NCBI RefSeq assembly: GCF_049801095.1 | Contig: NZ_JBNAGH010000001.1 | Location: 496,001 to 560,000, forward strand | DNA: 64,000 nucleotides | From: Dinoroseobacter sp049801095 | Lineage (GTDB): Bacteria > Pseudomonadota > Alphaproteobacteria > Rhodobacterales > Rhodobacteraceae | Reading direction: 5' to 3' | Program-made: the position numbers and the translations under genes | Shown: positions 25,356 through 34,734 of the stretch, piece by piece | Numbering within the stretch: the first letter of the stretch is position 1 | Layout: every line of letters starts with the position of its first letter | The notes under the pieces: generated by a model | Told to the model about the DNA's origin: nothing | The model's input: the letters and a program-made list of their open reading frames with translations, nothing else | The model's database searches: none

Positions 25356-25380
25356 GCGTCATCGCCCCGAAAGGACCCTC

Positions 25381-25848
25381 ATGCCTCAGACGCCTTTCCG
25401 CCCCCGTGCCCTTGGCGAGATTGCCATCCGCTGCCGCGACTTCGAGGCCATGCTGGCCTTTTACGGCGAGGTTCTGGGTCTTGACCGGTTGGCGGCGGGG
25501 CCGCGGGGCGGGCATCGCAACGGCATCGCCTTCTTTCGCTTGGGCGAGAGCTTTGGCGGGCATGTGGCTGTGCTGGCGCTCTTTTCCGACGAGGTCGGCG
25601 GGGTATCCATGTCACCGGACGCGGAGGCCGGTCCGCTGCAAGCCGGGCAGCGGTCCTCCCTGCACCACCTCGCCCTGAGCTTGCCCTGGGAGGAGCAGGA
25701 AGCCGCGGCAGAGTGGCTCCGAGCCGCCGGATGCGCGGTGCGGATTGAGCATTTCGACTGGACCGGTTGGCGCGGGCTCTTCACCAGCGACCCCGACGGC
25801 AACACGGTGGAACTGGTCGCAGCCAGCGCGGAATGGCACCTCAAATGA
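25381..25848 (+). CDS. VOC/glyoxalase-fold protein
   Basis: 155 residues from the ATG at 25381. Two beta-alpha-beta modules: EIAIRCRDFEAMLAFYGEVLG in the first and LHHLALSLPWEEQEAAAEWL in the second, with SDPDGNTVELVAA at the C-terminus carrying the last acidic ligand. The substrate is not predictable, since the group contains dioxygenases, lyases and antibiotic resistance proteins. A possible operon partner of the upstream exported protein. Confidence 0.83.
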   Translation: MPQTPFRPRALGEIAIRCRDFEAMLAFYGEVLGLDRLAAGPRGGHRNGIAFFRLGESFGGHVAVLALFSDEVGGVSMSPDAEAGPLQAGQRSSLHHLALSLPWEEQEAAAEWLRAAGCAVRIEHFDWTGWRGLFTSDPDGNTVELVAASAEWHLK

Positions 25849-25893
25849 CGCCACCGATTTTCTAACCGGGAAAGACCACAACCCTAGCCGGAG

Positions 25894-26508
25894 GTGCGAA
25901 ACTCTGTTTGTCTGGCCGAGCCCTGCCGAAAGGAGCCCCGAGCCATTCCGCCCCAGCCCCCCACGCCCACGGTGACCATTGCCCGCGCAACGACGCCTGA
26001 GGATCTCGACGCGGTCCGGGATCTGGTGCGCGGCTTCTACCGTTTCGCCATGGCCCATGTGGCCAAGGCCACGGGCCGCGATCCGACCACCGAGAACCCG
26101 ACGGTCTTTGCCAATCTCGACAAGGAGCTCGCCGATTTACCCGGGCGGTACGGCCCGCCATCCGGCTGCCTCTTGCTCGCCCGGCTGGACGGCAAGCCCG
26201 TGGGCACGGTGGCCTATTTTGGCCAGTCAGCCACGGAGATGGAGATCAAGCGCATGTTCGTGCGAGAGGACGCCTGGGGCCATGGGCTCGGCGCGCGGCT
26301 GCTCGACATGCTCCTGACCGAGGCCCGCGCTGCGGGCTATCGCCACTTCAAACTGTCGACCCATGTTTCGCTGACCCACGCCCATGGCCTCTATCGGCGG
26401 ATGGGCTTTGTCGATGCGCCGATCTCCGCTGATTTCCCAGGGGCGATCGAGGGCGTCGATCTCTGCATGGAGATGCGGGTGCATGAGGACGGACGGAGCG
26501 CACGGTGA
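25894..26508 (+). CDS. GNAT acetyltransferase
   Basis: About 190-204 residues depending on start. GNAT core: IARATTPEDLDAVRDLVRGFY, then MEIKRMFVREDAWGHGLGARLL with the acetyl-CoA loop (GHGLGARL), and LYRRMGFVDA. Substrate unknown. The start is uncertain: GTG at 25894 has its SD-like bases immediately adjacent, GTG at 25972 lacks one, while the best site (AGGAG, 25931-25935) is nine bases before an in-frame ATT at 25945. Overlaps the ChaC reading frame by 4 bp (GTGA), which indicates coupling. Confidence 0.78.
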   Translation: MRNSVCLAEPCRKEPRAIPPQPPTPTVTIARATTPEDLDAVRDLVRGFYRFAMAHVAKATGRDPTTENPTVFANLDKELADLPGRYGPPSGCLLLARLDGKPVGTVAYFGQSATEMEIKRMFVREDAWGHGLGARLLDMLLTEARAAGYRHFKLSTHVSLTHAHGLYRRMGFVDAPISADFPGAIEGVDLCMEMRVHEDGRSAR

Positions 26509-27254
26509 TCCCGTCGGACGATCCCTTCGCCCATCACCCGGAGCTGCGCGGCCTGATCGCCGATCCGGAGACCTCCTTCTTTCGCGACTTCTCGGCAGAG
26601 GCGATCCTCGCCGCCCATCCTCACCTGACCGATCTGCGGGACTGGATCCACAGCGATAGGGAGCGCGAAGCGATCCGTCGCGCCGCGCTTGCCGGTCACA
26701 CGGGGGATCTGTGGATTTTCGGCTATGGGTCGCTCATGTGGGATCCGGCCTTGCGCTTTGCCGAGGTGCGACGCGCCCGGCTCAAAGGCTATGCACGGCG
26801 CTTGATCCTGCTGGATGATTAGGGCGGACGCGGCACCAAGGAAGCGCCGGGGCTGATGGCCGCGCTCGACCCTGGCCCGGGCTGCGACGGGCTGGCCTTC
26901 CGCGTGCGGGAGGCCGAGATCGAGACTGAGACCGAGCTCCTCTTCCGGCGCGAGATGATCGGCCCAGGCTACCTGCCGATTCTGCATCCGGTGCAGATTG
27001 GCGAGGCTAGCGTGACGGCGCTTGTGTTTGTGGCCGACCATGCGGAGCCTGTGATCCTCGCGGAGATCAGCCGCGCCCGGCAGCTGCGCTATATCGCGAC
27101 GGGGACGGGGATTCTGGGGTCCAGCCGCGACTACCTCGCGAGCATCGTCGACCACTTTCGCCAGATCGGGATGGAGGACCCCCATTGCAGCGCGCTTTTG
27201 CGCGAGGTGGACGCCCTGATCGCGGCCAGATCGGGCGAACCCGCCACTTTGTGA
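26505..27254 (+). pseudogene. chaC: ChaC-type gamma-glutamylcyclotransferase split by an in-frame TAG
   Basis: The frame opens at GTG 26505, gives the diagnostic IFGYGSLMWDP (residues 71-81) and reaches TAG at 26820-26822 after LILLDD. The same frame continues without shift as GGRGTKEAPGLMAALDPG and on to the family's C-terminal region, ending at 27254. In relatives the position is probably tryptophan (DxWGGRG), so one G to A change (TGG to TAG) would explain it. The active enzyme degrades glutathione to 5-oxoproline and Cys-Gly. Unless the amber codon is read through, both halves are likely inactive. Confidence 0.85.
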
Positions 27255-27367
27255 GGGTCAGGGCCCTTGCTCGCTTGGGCGCGCTGCGCGCATCTCCGCA
27301 CCGTCGTCGCGCCACGAACACCCGCGCCCCGAGGCGGGCCCGGAGAGGCCCGCTGCGTCAGGATCGG

Positions 27368-28099
27368 CTATTGCGCCAGTTCGATCACCAGTGACACGCT
27401 GGAGGACATCGTGACCTCGCCCGCAGCCACCGGCACGCCCGCATCCGCCATGGCCATCTCGGCGCGCATCATCTGCGGGCCACGAAAACCGCCCTGCTCG
27501 GTGATCGAGCGGATCGGGCCAAGGCTCACCCCGGCCGCCGTGGCCAGCGTCTCGGCCCGGGCCAAGGCGTCCTTCATCGCCGCCTCGCGTGCGGCACTTT
27601 CCAGCGGACCGGGGGCCTGCACACCAAAGCTCAAACCACCGAAATTGTTGGCGCCATCGCTCACGCTGGCATCCAGGATCTCGCCCAGCCGCTCCAGATC
27701 CCGCACCCGCACCGTCAGACTGTTGCTCGCGCGAAAGCCGATGATGCGCCGGGACTGACCGCGATAGTCCTGCCCGGGCTCATAAAGCGGGGACAGGTTG
27801 AGATCCGAGGTTTGCAGATCACGCGGCGCGATATCGAAGCCTTGCAGCTTGGCAAGCACCGCCGCCATCTGCGTCGCGTTCTCCGCCAGAGCCTGATCCG
27901 CGCGGCGATCCTCGGTCACCACCCCGAGCCGGATCGTCGCCATATCGGGAATCGCGGGGATCTGGGCCTCGCCGGTGACGTTGAGAAGCCCCGGCTCCTC
28001 CGCGGCGCGCGCCGCGCCCGCAGGCAGGGTCAGGGCCAGGCCCACAAGCATCGCAGCACAGATAGCCAACGGACGGGAAACAGGGGAAAAACGGTGCAT
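27368..28099 (-). CDS. SIMPL-domain protein (exported)
   Basis: 243 residues from the ATG at 28099 (MHRFSPVSR) with AGGAGG upstream. Signal peptide about 1-32 ending GAARA. Mature part has the SIMPL/DUF541 pattern: LNVTGEAQIPAIPDMATIRLGV, then DLQTSDLNLSPLYEP, FRASNSLTVRVRDLE and a closing SSSVSLVIELAQ strand. Family members form periplasmic oligomers, with functions proposed in oxidative stress; mechanism unknown. It diverges from the large gene at 28223. A longer open frame across that gene on this strand is not coding. Confidence 0.87.
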   Translation of the reverse strand: MHRFSPVSRPLAICAAMLVGLALTLPAGAARAAEEPGLLNVTGEAQIPAIPDMATIRLGVVTEDRRADQALAENATQMAAVLAKLQGFDIAPRDLQTSDLNLSPLYEPGQDYRGQSRRIIGFRASNSLTVRVRDLERLGEILDASVSDGANNFGGLSFGVQAPGPLESAAREAAMKDALARAETLATAAGVSLGPIRSITEQGGFRGPQMMRAEMAMADAGVPVAAGEVTMSSSVSLVIELAQ

Positions 28100-28222
28100 C
28101 GGGGCCTCCTTGGCACAGAACAAACCCGTGACCGGAGCGGGCAAGTGTCCTTCCATCACGGGCGTAAACACGATACAAGGTGGCCACAGGAGGTGGGTGA
28201 TGCAAGAGCTGCGACAGGGTCG

Positions 28223-30625
28223 ATGAAACCAAGCTTTGCGCTTCTGTTGTCTCAGGATGGTCTGGTGCTGTGCCACCGCACCAGCGACGGCTGGCTGCGC
28301 GTGGGCGAGGTTCTGCTCACAGCCAAGGATGTGGCCGGAGAACTGGCCGCGCTGCGCACCCGCGCGCTGGAGATCGCCAAGGACCAGAAACTCGGACCGC
28401 TGGTCACCAAGCTTGTGCTGCCCAATAGCGAGATCCTCTACGACACGATCTCGGTCGAGGGGGTGACCAGCCCCGATTATGACGCGGTGATCCGTGAGCG
28501 GCTCGACGGGCGGACGCCCTATGCCATGGACGAGCTCTGCTATGACTATGTGGTCACGCAGGGCGAGGCGCAGGTTGCCGTCGTCGCCCGCGAGACCCTG
28601 GCCGAGGCCGAGGCCTTTGCCACCGAGCATGGGCTTGATCCGGTTTGTTTTGCTGCTGTGCCGCCCAAAGGCGCCTTCGCGGGCGAGGCGATGTTCGGGA
28701 TGACGCAGCTCGCGCCAGACCTGCTCGCCCCCAGCGAAACGCTGGAACGTGACATGGCCCCGGTGGTCATCCTCGGGGAGACCGATTGGACCAGCGAGCG
28801 CGCGGCGCCGTTGCCTGTCGCTCCCACTCCTGCGTCGCCTGAGGCGGAGACGACTGCGGACGCCCCCACCGAACCTGTCGAAACGCCCGTCGCGCCCGAA
28901 GAGCCTGCCGTTGCTGGGCCCGAGGATGCCTCCACAGAATTCCACGACCTGATCCGCGACACGCCCGCGCCGGACCTGCCCGAGCCCCCGGCGCAGGCGC
29001 AGCCCGCGCAGATCGCCCCCCGCGTCCGGGCCGAAGCGGCGGCGAAGCTGACGCCGCCCGAAGCGGTGGAAGCTGCCGAACGGCTCGCCGAGATTGCCGC
29101 GCCGGCCAAGCGCAGCTCGCGCTCGCTGGGTCTGATCCTGACGCTGGCCCTGCTCGCGGCCATGGTTCTGGTGGGCGTCGTGGCCGCAGTGTTGGACCGG
29201 GGCGAGGTTGTCAGCACGGGCGAAGCCCCCATGGCTGCGCCTGCGGAGACAGAAGTGGCCCAAGCTGCGCCGGACCCGGTTGCGGAGACGCCCCGCGCAC
29301 AAGCCGTGGCAGAAGAGGCAAGCGATGCCACCGGCGTGGAGGCGTCGGAGCCTGTCATCGCAGAAGCCACGCCCGAACCCCCGGCCGACGAGAGCACAGC
29401 CAACAGTCCGGTCGCCGTGATGACTGATGGCCCCCCCCAACCCGCCGCGCCTGCGAATGTGGTTAGCCGGTTTGAGGCCCTGCCAACGCCCGAGGAAGTG
29501 GCCGAGGGCGAGGAGGCGACCGTCCCGGGCACGCCCGCACCCATCGCCGCGACAGAGGCCCCTGAGATCGCCGAGCTTCCCGAAACGCTCTCGCCCGAGC
29601 CGCCGACCGATACCGAAACCGTGGAGGCCCCGCGCGAACTGCGCCCGCCTCTGATCGAGACCGAGACGCGGTATGCGGCCAGTGGCATCTGGCAACGCAG
29701 CCCCGATCCCCTTCTGCCCATCACGCCCACTGTCGTTGGCGATCTTTATGTGGCCGCCCTCGACCGGGATGTGGCGATCGAAGATGCACTCGCCCTGCCC
29801 GCCTATATGGACAGCCAAGACCTGCGCCCGGTCTCGCCCCAGCCTCCCGTGGCGCCGGGACAGTTCTTTGAGCTCAGCGAGGACGGGTTTGTCACGCCGA
29901 CGCCCGACGGCGCGCTGACACCCGAAGGCGTGCTTGTCTTCTCGGACCCGAGCACCCGGCCCAGCCCGCGCCCCTTGATCACCCCGGTCACCACAACAGA
30001 GGATCTGCGCCTGGCCGAGCTGGCGGAACAACGCCCGCCGCCGCGCCCCAAGAACGTTGTCGAGCTTCAGGAACGCGCCGAGCTTGATGGCCGCAGCCGG
30101 GCCGAACTGGCCGGACTGACGCCGACGCCGCGCCCCGCCTCGATCCAGGAGCTCGCCGCCGCCGAAACGCCCGACCCGGGGCCCGAGAATGCCATGGCCC
30201 GCTCCGTGTATCCGGATCGCCGCCCGTCCAACTTCGCGCAGCTGGTGGCCGAGGCCCGCGCGACGCAAACCGCGCAAGCCAGCGCCCCGCGCCAGAGCCA
30301 GGGGGTCGCTGCGGCCTCCACGGCCTCGTTTGCGGCGGCTGCCCCGGCGCCACAGCGCACCACGGCGCCGACCATCCCCACAACAGCGTCGGTGGCGCGC
30401 CAGGCCACGATCGAGAATGCGCTGCGCCTGAACCGGATCAACCTGATCGGCGTCTACGGCACGCCCAACAGCCGCCGCGCGCTCGTGCGGCTGGCCTCAG
30501 GGCGCTATGTGAAGGTCGAAGTGGGCGACCGGGTGGATGGTGGCCGCGTCGGTGCGATTGGCGAGGACTCGCTGCAATACACCAAAGGCGGTCGCAACAT
30601 CACCCTCGAGATGCCCAGAGGCTGA
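28223..30625 (+). CDS. Large protein with PilM/GspL-like, transmembrane and PilP/GspC-like parts
   Basis: 800 residues from the ATG at 28223. Residues 1-170 resemble the cytoplasmic actin-like domain of GspL/PilM (VTKLVLPNSEILYDTI, then GRTPYAMDELCYDY and QVAVVARETLAEAEAF). A Pro/Ala/Glu-rich stretch (190-298) follows, then one transmembrane helix (301-323) and a 400-residue Pro/Ala-rich linker with few hydrophobics. The last 70 residues (ALRLNRINLIGVYGTPN, then RRALVRLASGRYVKVEVGD) look like the small beta domain of PilP/GspC. Assignment rests on motif likeness, not alignment scores. It stands between a SIMPL gene and an antiporter gene, with no pilus genes nearby. Confidence 0.6.
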   Translation: MKPSFALLLSQDGLVLCHRTSDGWLRVGEVLLTAKDVAGELAALRTRALEIAKDQKLGPLVTKLVLPNSEILYDTISVEGVTSPDYDAVIRERLDGRTPYAMDELCYDYVVTQGEAQVAVVARETLAEAEAFATEHGLDPVCFAAVPPKGAFAGEAMFGMTQLAPDLLAPSETLERDMAPVVILGETDWTSERAAPLPVAPTPASPEAETTADAPTEPVETPVAPEEPAVAGPEDASTEFHDLIRDTPAPDLPEPPAQAQPAQIAPRVRAEAAAKLTPPEAVEAAERLAEIAAPAKRSSRSLGLILTLALLAAMVLVGVVAAVLDRGEVVSTGEAPMAAPAETEVAQAAPDPVAETPRAQAVAEEASDATGVEASEPVIAEATPEPPADESTANSPVAVMTDGPPQPAAPANVVSRFEALPTPEEVAEGEEATVPGTPAPIAATEAPEIAELPETLSPEPPTDTETVEAPRELRPPLIETETRYAASGIWQRSPDPLLPITPTVVGDLYVAALDRDVAIEDALALPAYMDSQDLRPVSPQPPVAPGQFFELSEDGFVTPTPDGALTPEGVLVFSDPSTRPSPRPLITPVTTTEDLRLAELAEQRPPPRPKNVVELQERAELDGRSRAELAGLTPTPRPASIQELAAAETPDPGPENAMARSVYPDRRPSNFAQLVAEARATQTAQASAPRQSQGVAAASTASFAAAAPAPQRTTAPTIPTTASVARQATIENALRLNRINLIGVYGTPNSRRALVRLASGRYVKVEVGDRVDGGRVGAIGEDSLQYTKGGRNITLEMPRG

Positions 30626-30753
30626 GCACCGGCGCGCAAAACGACCACGGACATCGCGGACGGCTTTACCCGCCGCCCAGCCCGGTTACACTGGAACTGC
30701 TCGTTTTCCACCGCCGTCCCGTCCGCGGGCCGGTCGCGCCCTAGGATGTTTCC

Positions 30754-32769
30754 ATGACTGATTTCCTTATCCAGGCCAGCATCTTCCTGCTGGCAGCCGT
30801 GATTGCTGTGCCTCTGGCCGTGCGGCTGGGGCTCGGCTCGGTGCTTGGATACCTTCTGGCGGGGATCGTGATCGGGCCGGTGCTGGGCCTGATCGGATCG
30901 GATGTGAACGAGTTGCAGCATTTTGCCGAGTTCGGCGTGGTCATGATGCTCTTCCTGATCGGGTTGGAGCTGGAGCCTCGCGCGCTCTGGGACATGCGGG
31001 ACCGATTGCTGGGCCTGGGCGGGCTTCAGGTGGGCGTGACGACGTTAGCGATCATGGGAGGCTGTATCCTGCTGGGCTTTGCCTGGCCCGTCGCCCTGGC
31101 GATCGGGATGATCATGGCTCTCTCCTCAACCGCGATCGTGTTGCAGACCCTGAATGAAAAACGGCTGATGCAGACCCCAGGCGGGCGCAACGCGTTTTCG
31201 GTTCTGCTGACGCAGGATATCGCGGTGATCCCGATGCTGGCCTTCATGCCGCTGCTCGCCCTCTCCGTTCTGCCCCATGCCACGACCGAGAGCGGCCCGG
31301 CGGCGGGGCTGATCGGCATGACCGCCGCCCCGGATGGCAGCATGCATGTGGCCACAGAAGCCGCGGAGCATGGCGCCCATGGCGGCGGGCATGGGGAACA
31401 TTCAGCAAGCGCCGTGGTGCATTTTCTCGAACAGCTTCCGGGCTGGGGCGTCACACTGGTGACGATTTCGGCCATCCTTGCCATCGTGCTCGGCGGACAT
31501 TACCTGACCCGGCCGGTTTTCAAGTTCATCCACAGCGCGCGGCTGCGCGAAATGAACACGGCGGTTGCCCTGCTCTTCGTGGTGGGGGTCGCGTCGATCA
31601 TGCTGATCCTCGGCCTCTCGCCCGCGCTTGGGACCTTCCTCGCCGGGGTCGTGCTGGCCAATTCGGAATACCGGCACGAGCTTGAGGCGGATATCGAACC
31701 CTTCAAGGGGCTCCTCTTGGGGCTCTTCTTCCTGACCGTGGGGGCCGGGATCAATTTCGAGGTGCTCTTTGGCCAGCCGCTTCTCCTGATCGGGCTGACC
31801 CTGGGGCTGATGCTGGTCAAGGGCATCATCCTCCTGAGCCTCGCGGTCCTCTTCAAGATCCGGGGGCGGGATCGCTGGCTCTTCACCCTGAGCCTTGCCC
31901 AGGCCGGAGAGTTCGGTTTCGTGCTGATCAGCTTTGCGGTGAACACCAATGTCCTGCCCGGCGAAATCAGCCAGACGCTCCTTCTTGTGGTGGCGCTTTC
32001 GATGTTGCTCACGCCGCTGCTCTTCATCGTCTATGATCAGGTCAGCGCCCGCATGCAGGAGAGCGGCGGGCCCGACCAGCCCCATGACGAGATCGACGAG
32101 CAGCAGCCGATCATCATCGCCGGGATCGGGCGCTTTGGGCAGGTGGTCAACCGCATGGTGCAGATGACCGGGATGAAGACCACGGTGCTCGACCACGACC
32201 TCGAGATGATCGAGCTCATGCGTCGTTTCGGGTTCAAGGGGTTCTTCGGGGACCCGACCCGGCCCGAGCTTCTCCATGCGGCGGGGCTCGACAAGGCGCG
32301 TGTGCTGGTCGTGACGCTGGATGACCGGGAGGCGGTGCTGAAGCTCGTGAGCTATGCGCGGCGCATGCGACCGGATCTGCATATCGTCGCCCGCGCACGG
32401 GACAGGGTGCATGTCTATGAGCTCTATGCGGCAGGGGCCAATGACATCGTGCGCGAGACCTTCGACAGCTCCCTGCGGGCCGGACGCTATGTGCTCGAAA
32501 ACATGGGGATGAGCGAGTTCGATGCCGCCGATGCCGAGCACACCTTCTTCCGTATGGACCGCAAGGCGATGCGGGATCTGGCCGTGCTGTGGAAACCCGG
32601 CGTGCCCGTGACCGAAAACGAGGCCTATGTCACCCGCGCCAAGGAGCTGAACCGGGATCTCGAGACTGCGCTGGTAAGCACGCTGGACGACGCCGAAGGA
32701 GTAACAGGACAGAGCGAGCGTTTTGCGACGCTGGAATCCGAGACCGCCATGACCCGGGCCAAGCGCTAG
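30754..32769 (+). CDS. Kef-type (CPA2) potassium/proton antiporter with TrkA-N domain
   Basis: 671 residues. About twelve transmembrane helices in the first 440 residues with the CPA2 signatures LFLIGLELEP, SSTAIVLQTL and LLTQDIAVIP, then a Rossmann TrkA-N domain beginning IIIAGIGRFGQVVNRM. Couples cation efflux to proton entry and in E. coli relatives is gated by glutathione adducts and nucleotides. Between two helices it has a His-rich loop (residues 198-223, six histidines) which is uncommon. No ancillary KefF/KefG gene lies beside it. Ends 3 bp before the converging cobT gene. Confidence 0.93.
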   Translation: MTDFLIQASIFLLAAVIAVPLAVRLGLGSVLGYLLAGIVIGPVLGLIGSDVNELQHFAEFGVVMMLFLIGLELEPRALWDMRDRLLGLGGLQVGVTTLAIMGGCILLGFAWPVALAIGMIMALSSTAIVLQTLNEKRLMQTPGGRNAFSVLLTQDIAVIPMLAFMPLLALSVLPHATTESGPAAGLIGMTAAPDGSMHVATEAAEHGAHGGGHGEHSASAVVHFLEQLPGWGVTLVTISAILAIVLGGHYLTRPVFKFIHSARLREMNTAVALLFVVGVASIMLILGLSPALGTFLAGVVLANSEYRHELEADIEPFKGLLLGLFFLTVGAGINFEVLFGQPLLLIGLTLGLMLVKGIILLSLAVLFKIRGRDRWLFTLSLAQAGEFGFVLISFAVNTNVLPGEISQTLLLVVALSMLLTPLLFIVYDQVSARMQESGGPDQPHDEIDEQQPIIIAGIGRFGQVVNRMVQMTGMKTTVLDHDLEMIELMRRFGFKGFFGDPTRPELLHAAGLDKARVLVVTLDDREAVLKLVSYARRMRPDLHIVARARDRVHVYELYAAGANDIVRETFDSSLRAGRYVLENMGMSEFDAADAEHTFFRMDRKAMRDLAVLWKPGVPVTENEAYVTRAKELNRDLETALVSTLDDAEGVTGQSERFATLESETAMTRAKR

Positions 32770-32772
32770 GTC

Positions 32773-33810
32773 TTAGCCGTCGGAGACGCCCGCTTCGGCG
32801 AAGGTGGCCATGCCCGAATGACACGCGACGGCACCCTTGAGCACGCCCAGGGCCAGTGCCGCGCCGGAGCCTTCGCCCAGCCGCAGACCGAGGGACAGGA
32901 TCGGTGTCTTGCCCAGCTTGTCGAGCAGAGCGCCGTGCGCGCCTTCTGCCGAGAGATGCCCGGCCAGAGCGTGGTCCAGCGCGCCCGGCTGCGCTTCGGC
33001 GAGGCAGGCCACCGCCGCACAGCAGATGAACCCGTCAAGCAGGACGGGAATGCCGTCGGCCCGGGCCCGGGCAATCGCCCCGACCATACCCGCAAGCTCG
33101 CGCCCGCCCAGACACCGCAGCACCTCAAGCGGATCATCCAACGCCGCGCCGTTGGCTGCCAGAGCCGCCGCAACAGCCGCAGCCTTGCGGCTCAACCCGT
33201 CCTCATCCACGCCCGTGCCGCGCCCGACCCAGTCCTCCGCCGCGCCCCCGTAGAGCGCCGCGCAGATCGCCGCCGCAGCCGTGGTGTTTCCGATCCCCAT
33301 CTCCCCCGCGACCAACAGATCCGCAGCCGGATCCACAGAATTCCATCCGATGCGCAGGGCGGCAATGAGCTCCGCCTCGGTCATCGCGGGGCCTTCGGTG
33401 AAATCCGCCGTGGGCGTGTCGAGCTCAATCGGATGCACTGTCATGCGGGCTCCGAACGTCTTGCTCAGCTGATTGATCGCCGCGCCACCAGCGTCGAAAT
33501 TCGCCACCATCTGGGCGGTCACATCCGCCGGGAAGGCCGAGACCCCCTTGGCCGCGACCCCGTGATTGGCCGCGAATATGACGACTTGCGGCGCCTCGAT
33601 CCGCGGCTTCTCCGTGCCCTGCCAGGCAGCAACCCAGATCGCCAGATCCTCCAGACGGCCCAGAGCGCCAGGCGGCTTGGTCAGCACATCGTTGCGCGCG
33701 CGCGCCTGAGCTTCGGCCGGCCCGTTCCGCCCCGGCGCCCGGGCCAGCACCGCGCGAAACTCGGCGAGGCTGTCGAAGGGAGCGTCGGTCTGCGGGGCTG
33801 TGCTGGACAT
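32773..33810 (-). CDS. cobT: Nicotinate-nucleotide-dimethylbenzimidazole phosphoribosyltransferase
   Basis: 345 residues. Makes alpha-ribazole phosphate, the lower-ligand precursor of cobalamin. Landmarks: TKPPGALGRLEDLAIW near the start, VIFAANHGVAAKGVSAFP, EMGIGNTTAAAAI, GRGTGVDEDGLSRK and the catalytic Glu region in GLRLGEGSGAALAL near the end. Divergent from cobS, so the two adjacent cobalamin steps share a 100-bp promoter region. No room for a full cobalamin riboswitch was seen between them. Named cobU in some alphaproteobacterial literature. Confidence 0.95.
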   Translation of the reverse strand: MSSTAPQTDAPFDSLAEFRAVLARAPGRNGPAEAQARARNDVLTKPPGALGRLEDLAIWVAAWQGTEKPRIEAPQVVIFAANHGVAAKGVSAFPADVTAQMVANFDAGGAAINQLSKTFGARMTVHPIELDTPTADFTEGPAMTEAELIAALRIGWNSVDPAADLLVAGEMGIGNTTAAAAICAALYGGAAEDWVGRGTGVDEDGLSRKAAAVAAALAANGAALDDPLEVLRCLGGRELAGMVGAIARARADGIPVLLDGFICCAAVACLAEAQPGALDHALAGHLSAEGAHGALLDKLGKTPILSLGLRLGEGSGAALALGVLKGAVACHSGMATFAEAGVSDG

Positions 33811-33911
33811 CCGGGCGATTTCCTGTCGATAGAGGGTGCTGGCGGCACTGTTGACCCCAACAGGCTGCCCCCGCCACGCGACAGTCCGCCACAGCCGACG
33901 GAGGCCACCTG

Positions 33912-34676
33912 ATGTCCCGCCCGCAATTCCGCGACCTGCCCCTTGCCCTGAGCTTGCTCAGCAGGTTGCCCGTGCCCGTGGACCACAGCCGCGCGGGGGA
34001 GCGGGCCGCGACCGCCGCCTGGGCCTATCCGCTGGTCGGGGCGGGGCTTGCCGCGCTCGCGGGTGGACTGGCATGGGCGTTGAGCGCGCTCGGCCTGCCG
34101 CCGGGCCCCGTGGCCGGGCTCGTTCTGGTCACACAAGTGATGCTGACCGGCGCGCTTCACGAAGACGGGCTCGCGGACAGTGCCGACGGGCTTTGGGGCG
34201 GGTGGGAACCCGCGCGCCGGCTCGAGATCATGCGCGATAGCCGGATCGGAGCCTATGGCGTGCTGGCGCTGGGGCTGAGCCTGCTCCTGAGATGGGCCTG
34301 CCTTGTGGCGATCCTTGATGCGGCGGGGCCCGGGGGCTTGATCGCCGCACTGGTGGCCGTCGCCGCCCTGTCCCGGGGCGCGATGGTGACGGTGATGCAC
34401 GCCCTCCCCTTCGCGCGGAGCGATGGGCTCGCGCACCGGGTTGGGAGCGTGCCACGCTGGTCCGCGCTGCTGGCCGTGGCGCTGGCGCTCGGGGTCTGTG
34501 CGATGCTCTGGGGGCCGCTCGGGTCTCTGCTGCTCGCAGGGGTCGGAGGGCTCTCCGCCCTCGTGGTAGGGCGCCTCGCCCTGTCCCGGATCGGTGGGCA
34601 GACAGGAGACATCCTCGGCGCGACCCAGCAAGTCGCCGAAATCAGCGCCCTGCTCGCTTTGACCACTTTGATCTAA
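33912..34676 (+). CDS. cobS: Adenosylcobinamide-GDP ribazoletransferase
   Basis: 254 residues, polytopic membrane enzyme joining adenosylcobinamide-GDP with alpha-ribazole to make cobalamin. Signatures are LSLLSRLPVP near the N-terminus, ALHEDGLADSADGLWGG with the acidic metal-binding cluster, and the SRIGGQTGDILGATQQ segment near the C-terminus. Divergent from cobT. A hairpin follows the stop and also serves the converging carD gene. Called cobV in the Pseudomonas denitrificans naming scheme. Confidence 0.95.
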   Translation: MSRPQFRDLPLALSLLSRLPVPVDHSRAGERAATAAWAYPLVGAGLAALAGGLAWALSALGLPPGPVAGLVLVTQVMLTGALHEDGLADSADGLWGGWEPARRLEIMRDSRIGAYGVLALGLSLLLRWACLVAILDAAGPGGLIAALVAVAALSRGAMVTVMHALPFARSDGLAHRVGSVPRWSALLAVALALGVCAMLWGPLGSLLLAGVGGLSALVVGRLALSRIGGQTGDILGATQQVAEISALLALTTLI

Positions 34677-34684
34677 GCAACCAA

Positions 34685-34711
34685 CGAAAAAAGCCGCCCC
34701 GAAGGACGGCT
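34685..34711 (-). terminator. Intrinsic terminator of carD
   Basis: Stem GCCGTCC/GGGCGGC with one mismatch around TTCG, read on the minus strand, followed by a run of six T (the AAAAAA at 34687-34692 on the plus strand). It lies 24 bp downstream of the carD stop. On the plus strand the same hairpin gives cobS a weaker T stretch. Confidence 0.85.
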
Positions 34712-34734
34712 TGTTCAGTCATGATGGCGCTGGC

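Noticed and set aside
27368..30277. Continuous minus-strand frame spanning the SIMPL gene and the large gene
   Set aside because: Only its 3' quarter has SIMPL motifs; the rest is antisense to a real gene in GC-rich sequence.
33811..33911. Possible cobalamin riboswitch between cobT and cobS
   Set aside because: About 100 bp is too short for the fold, and no clear B12 box is present.
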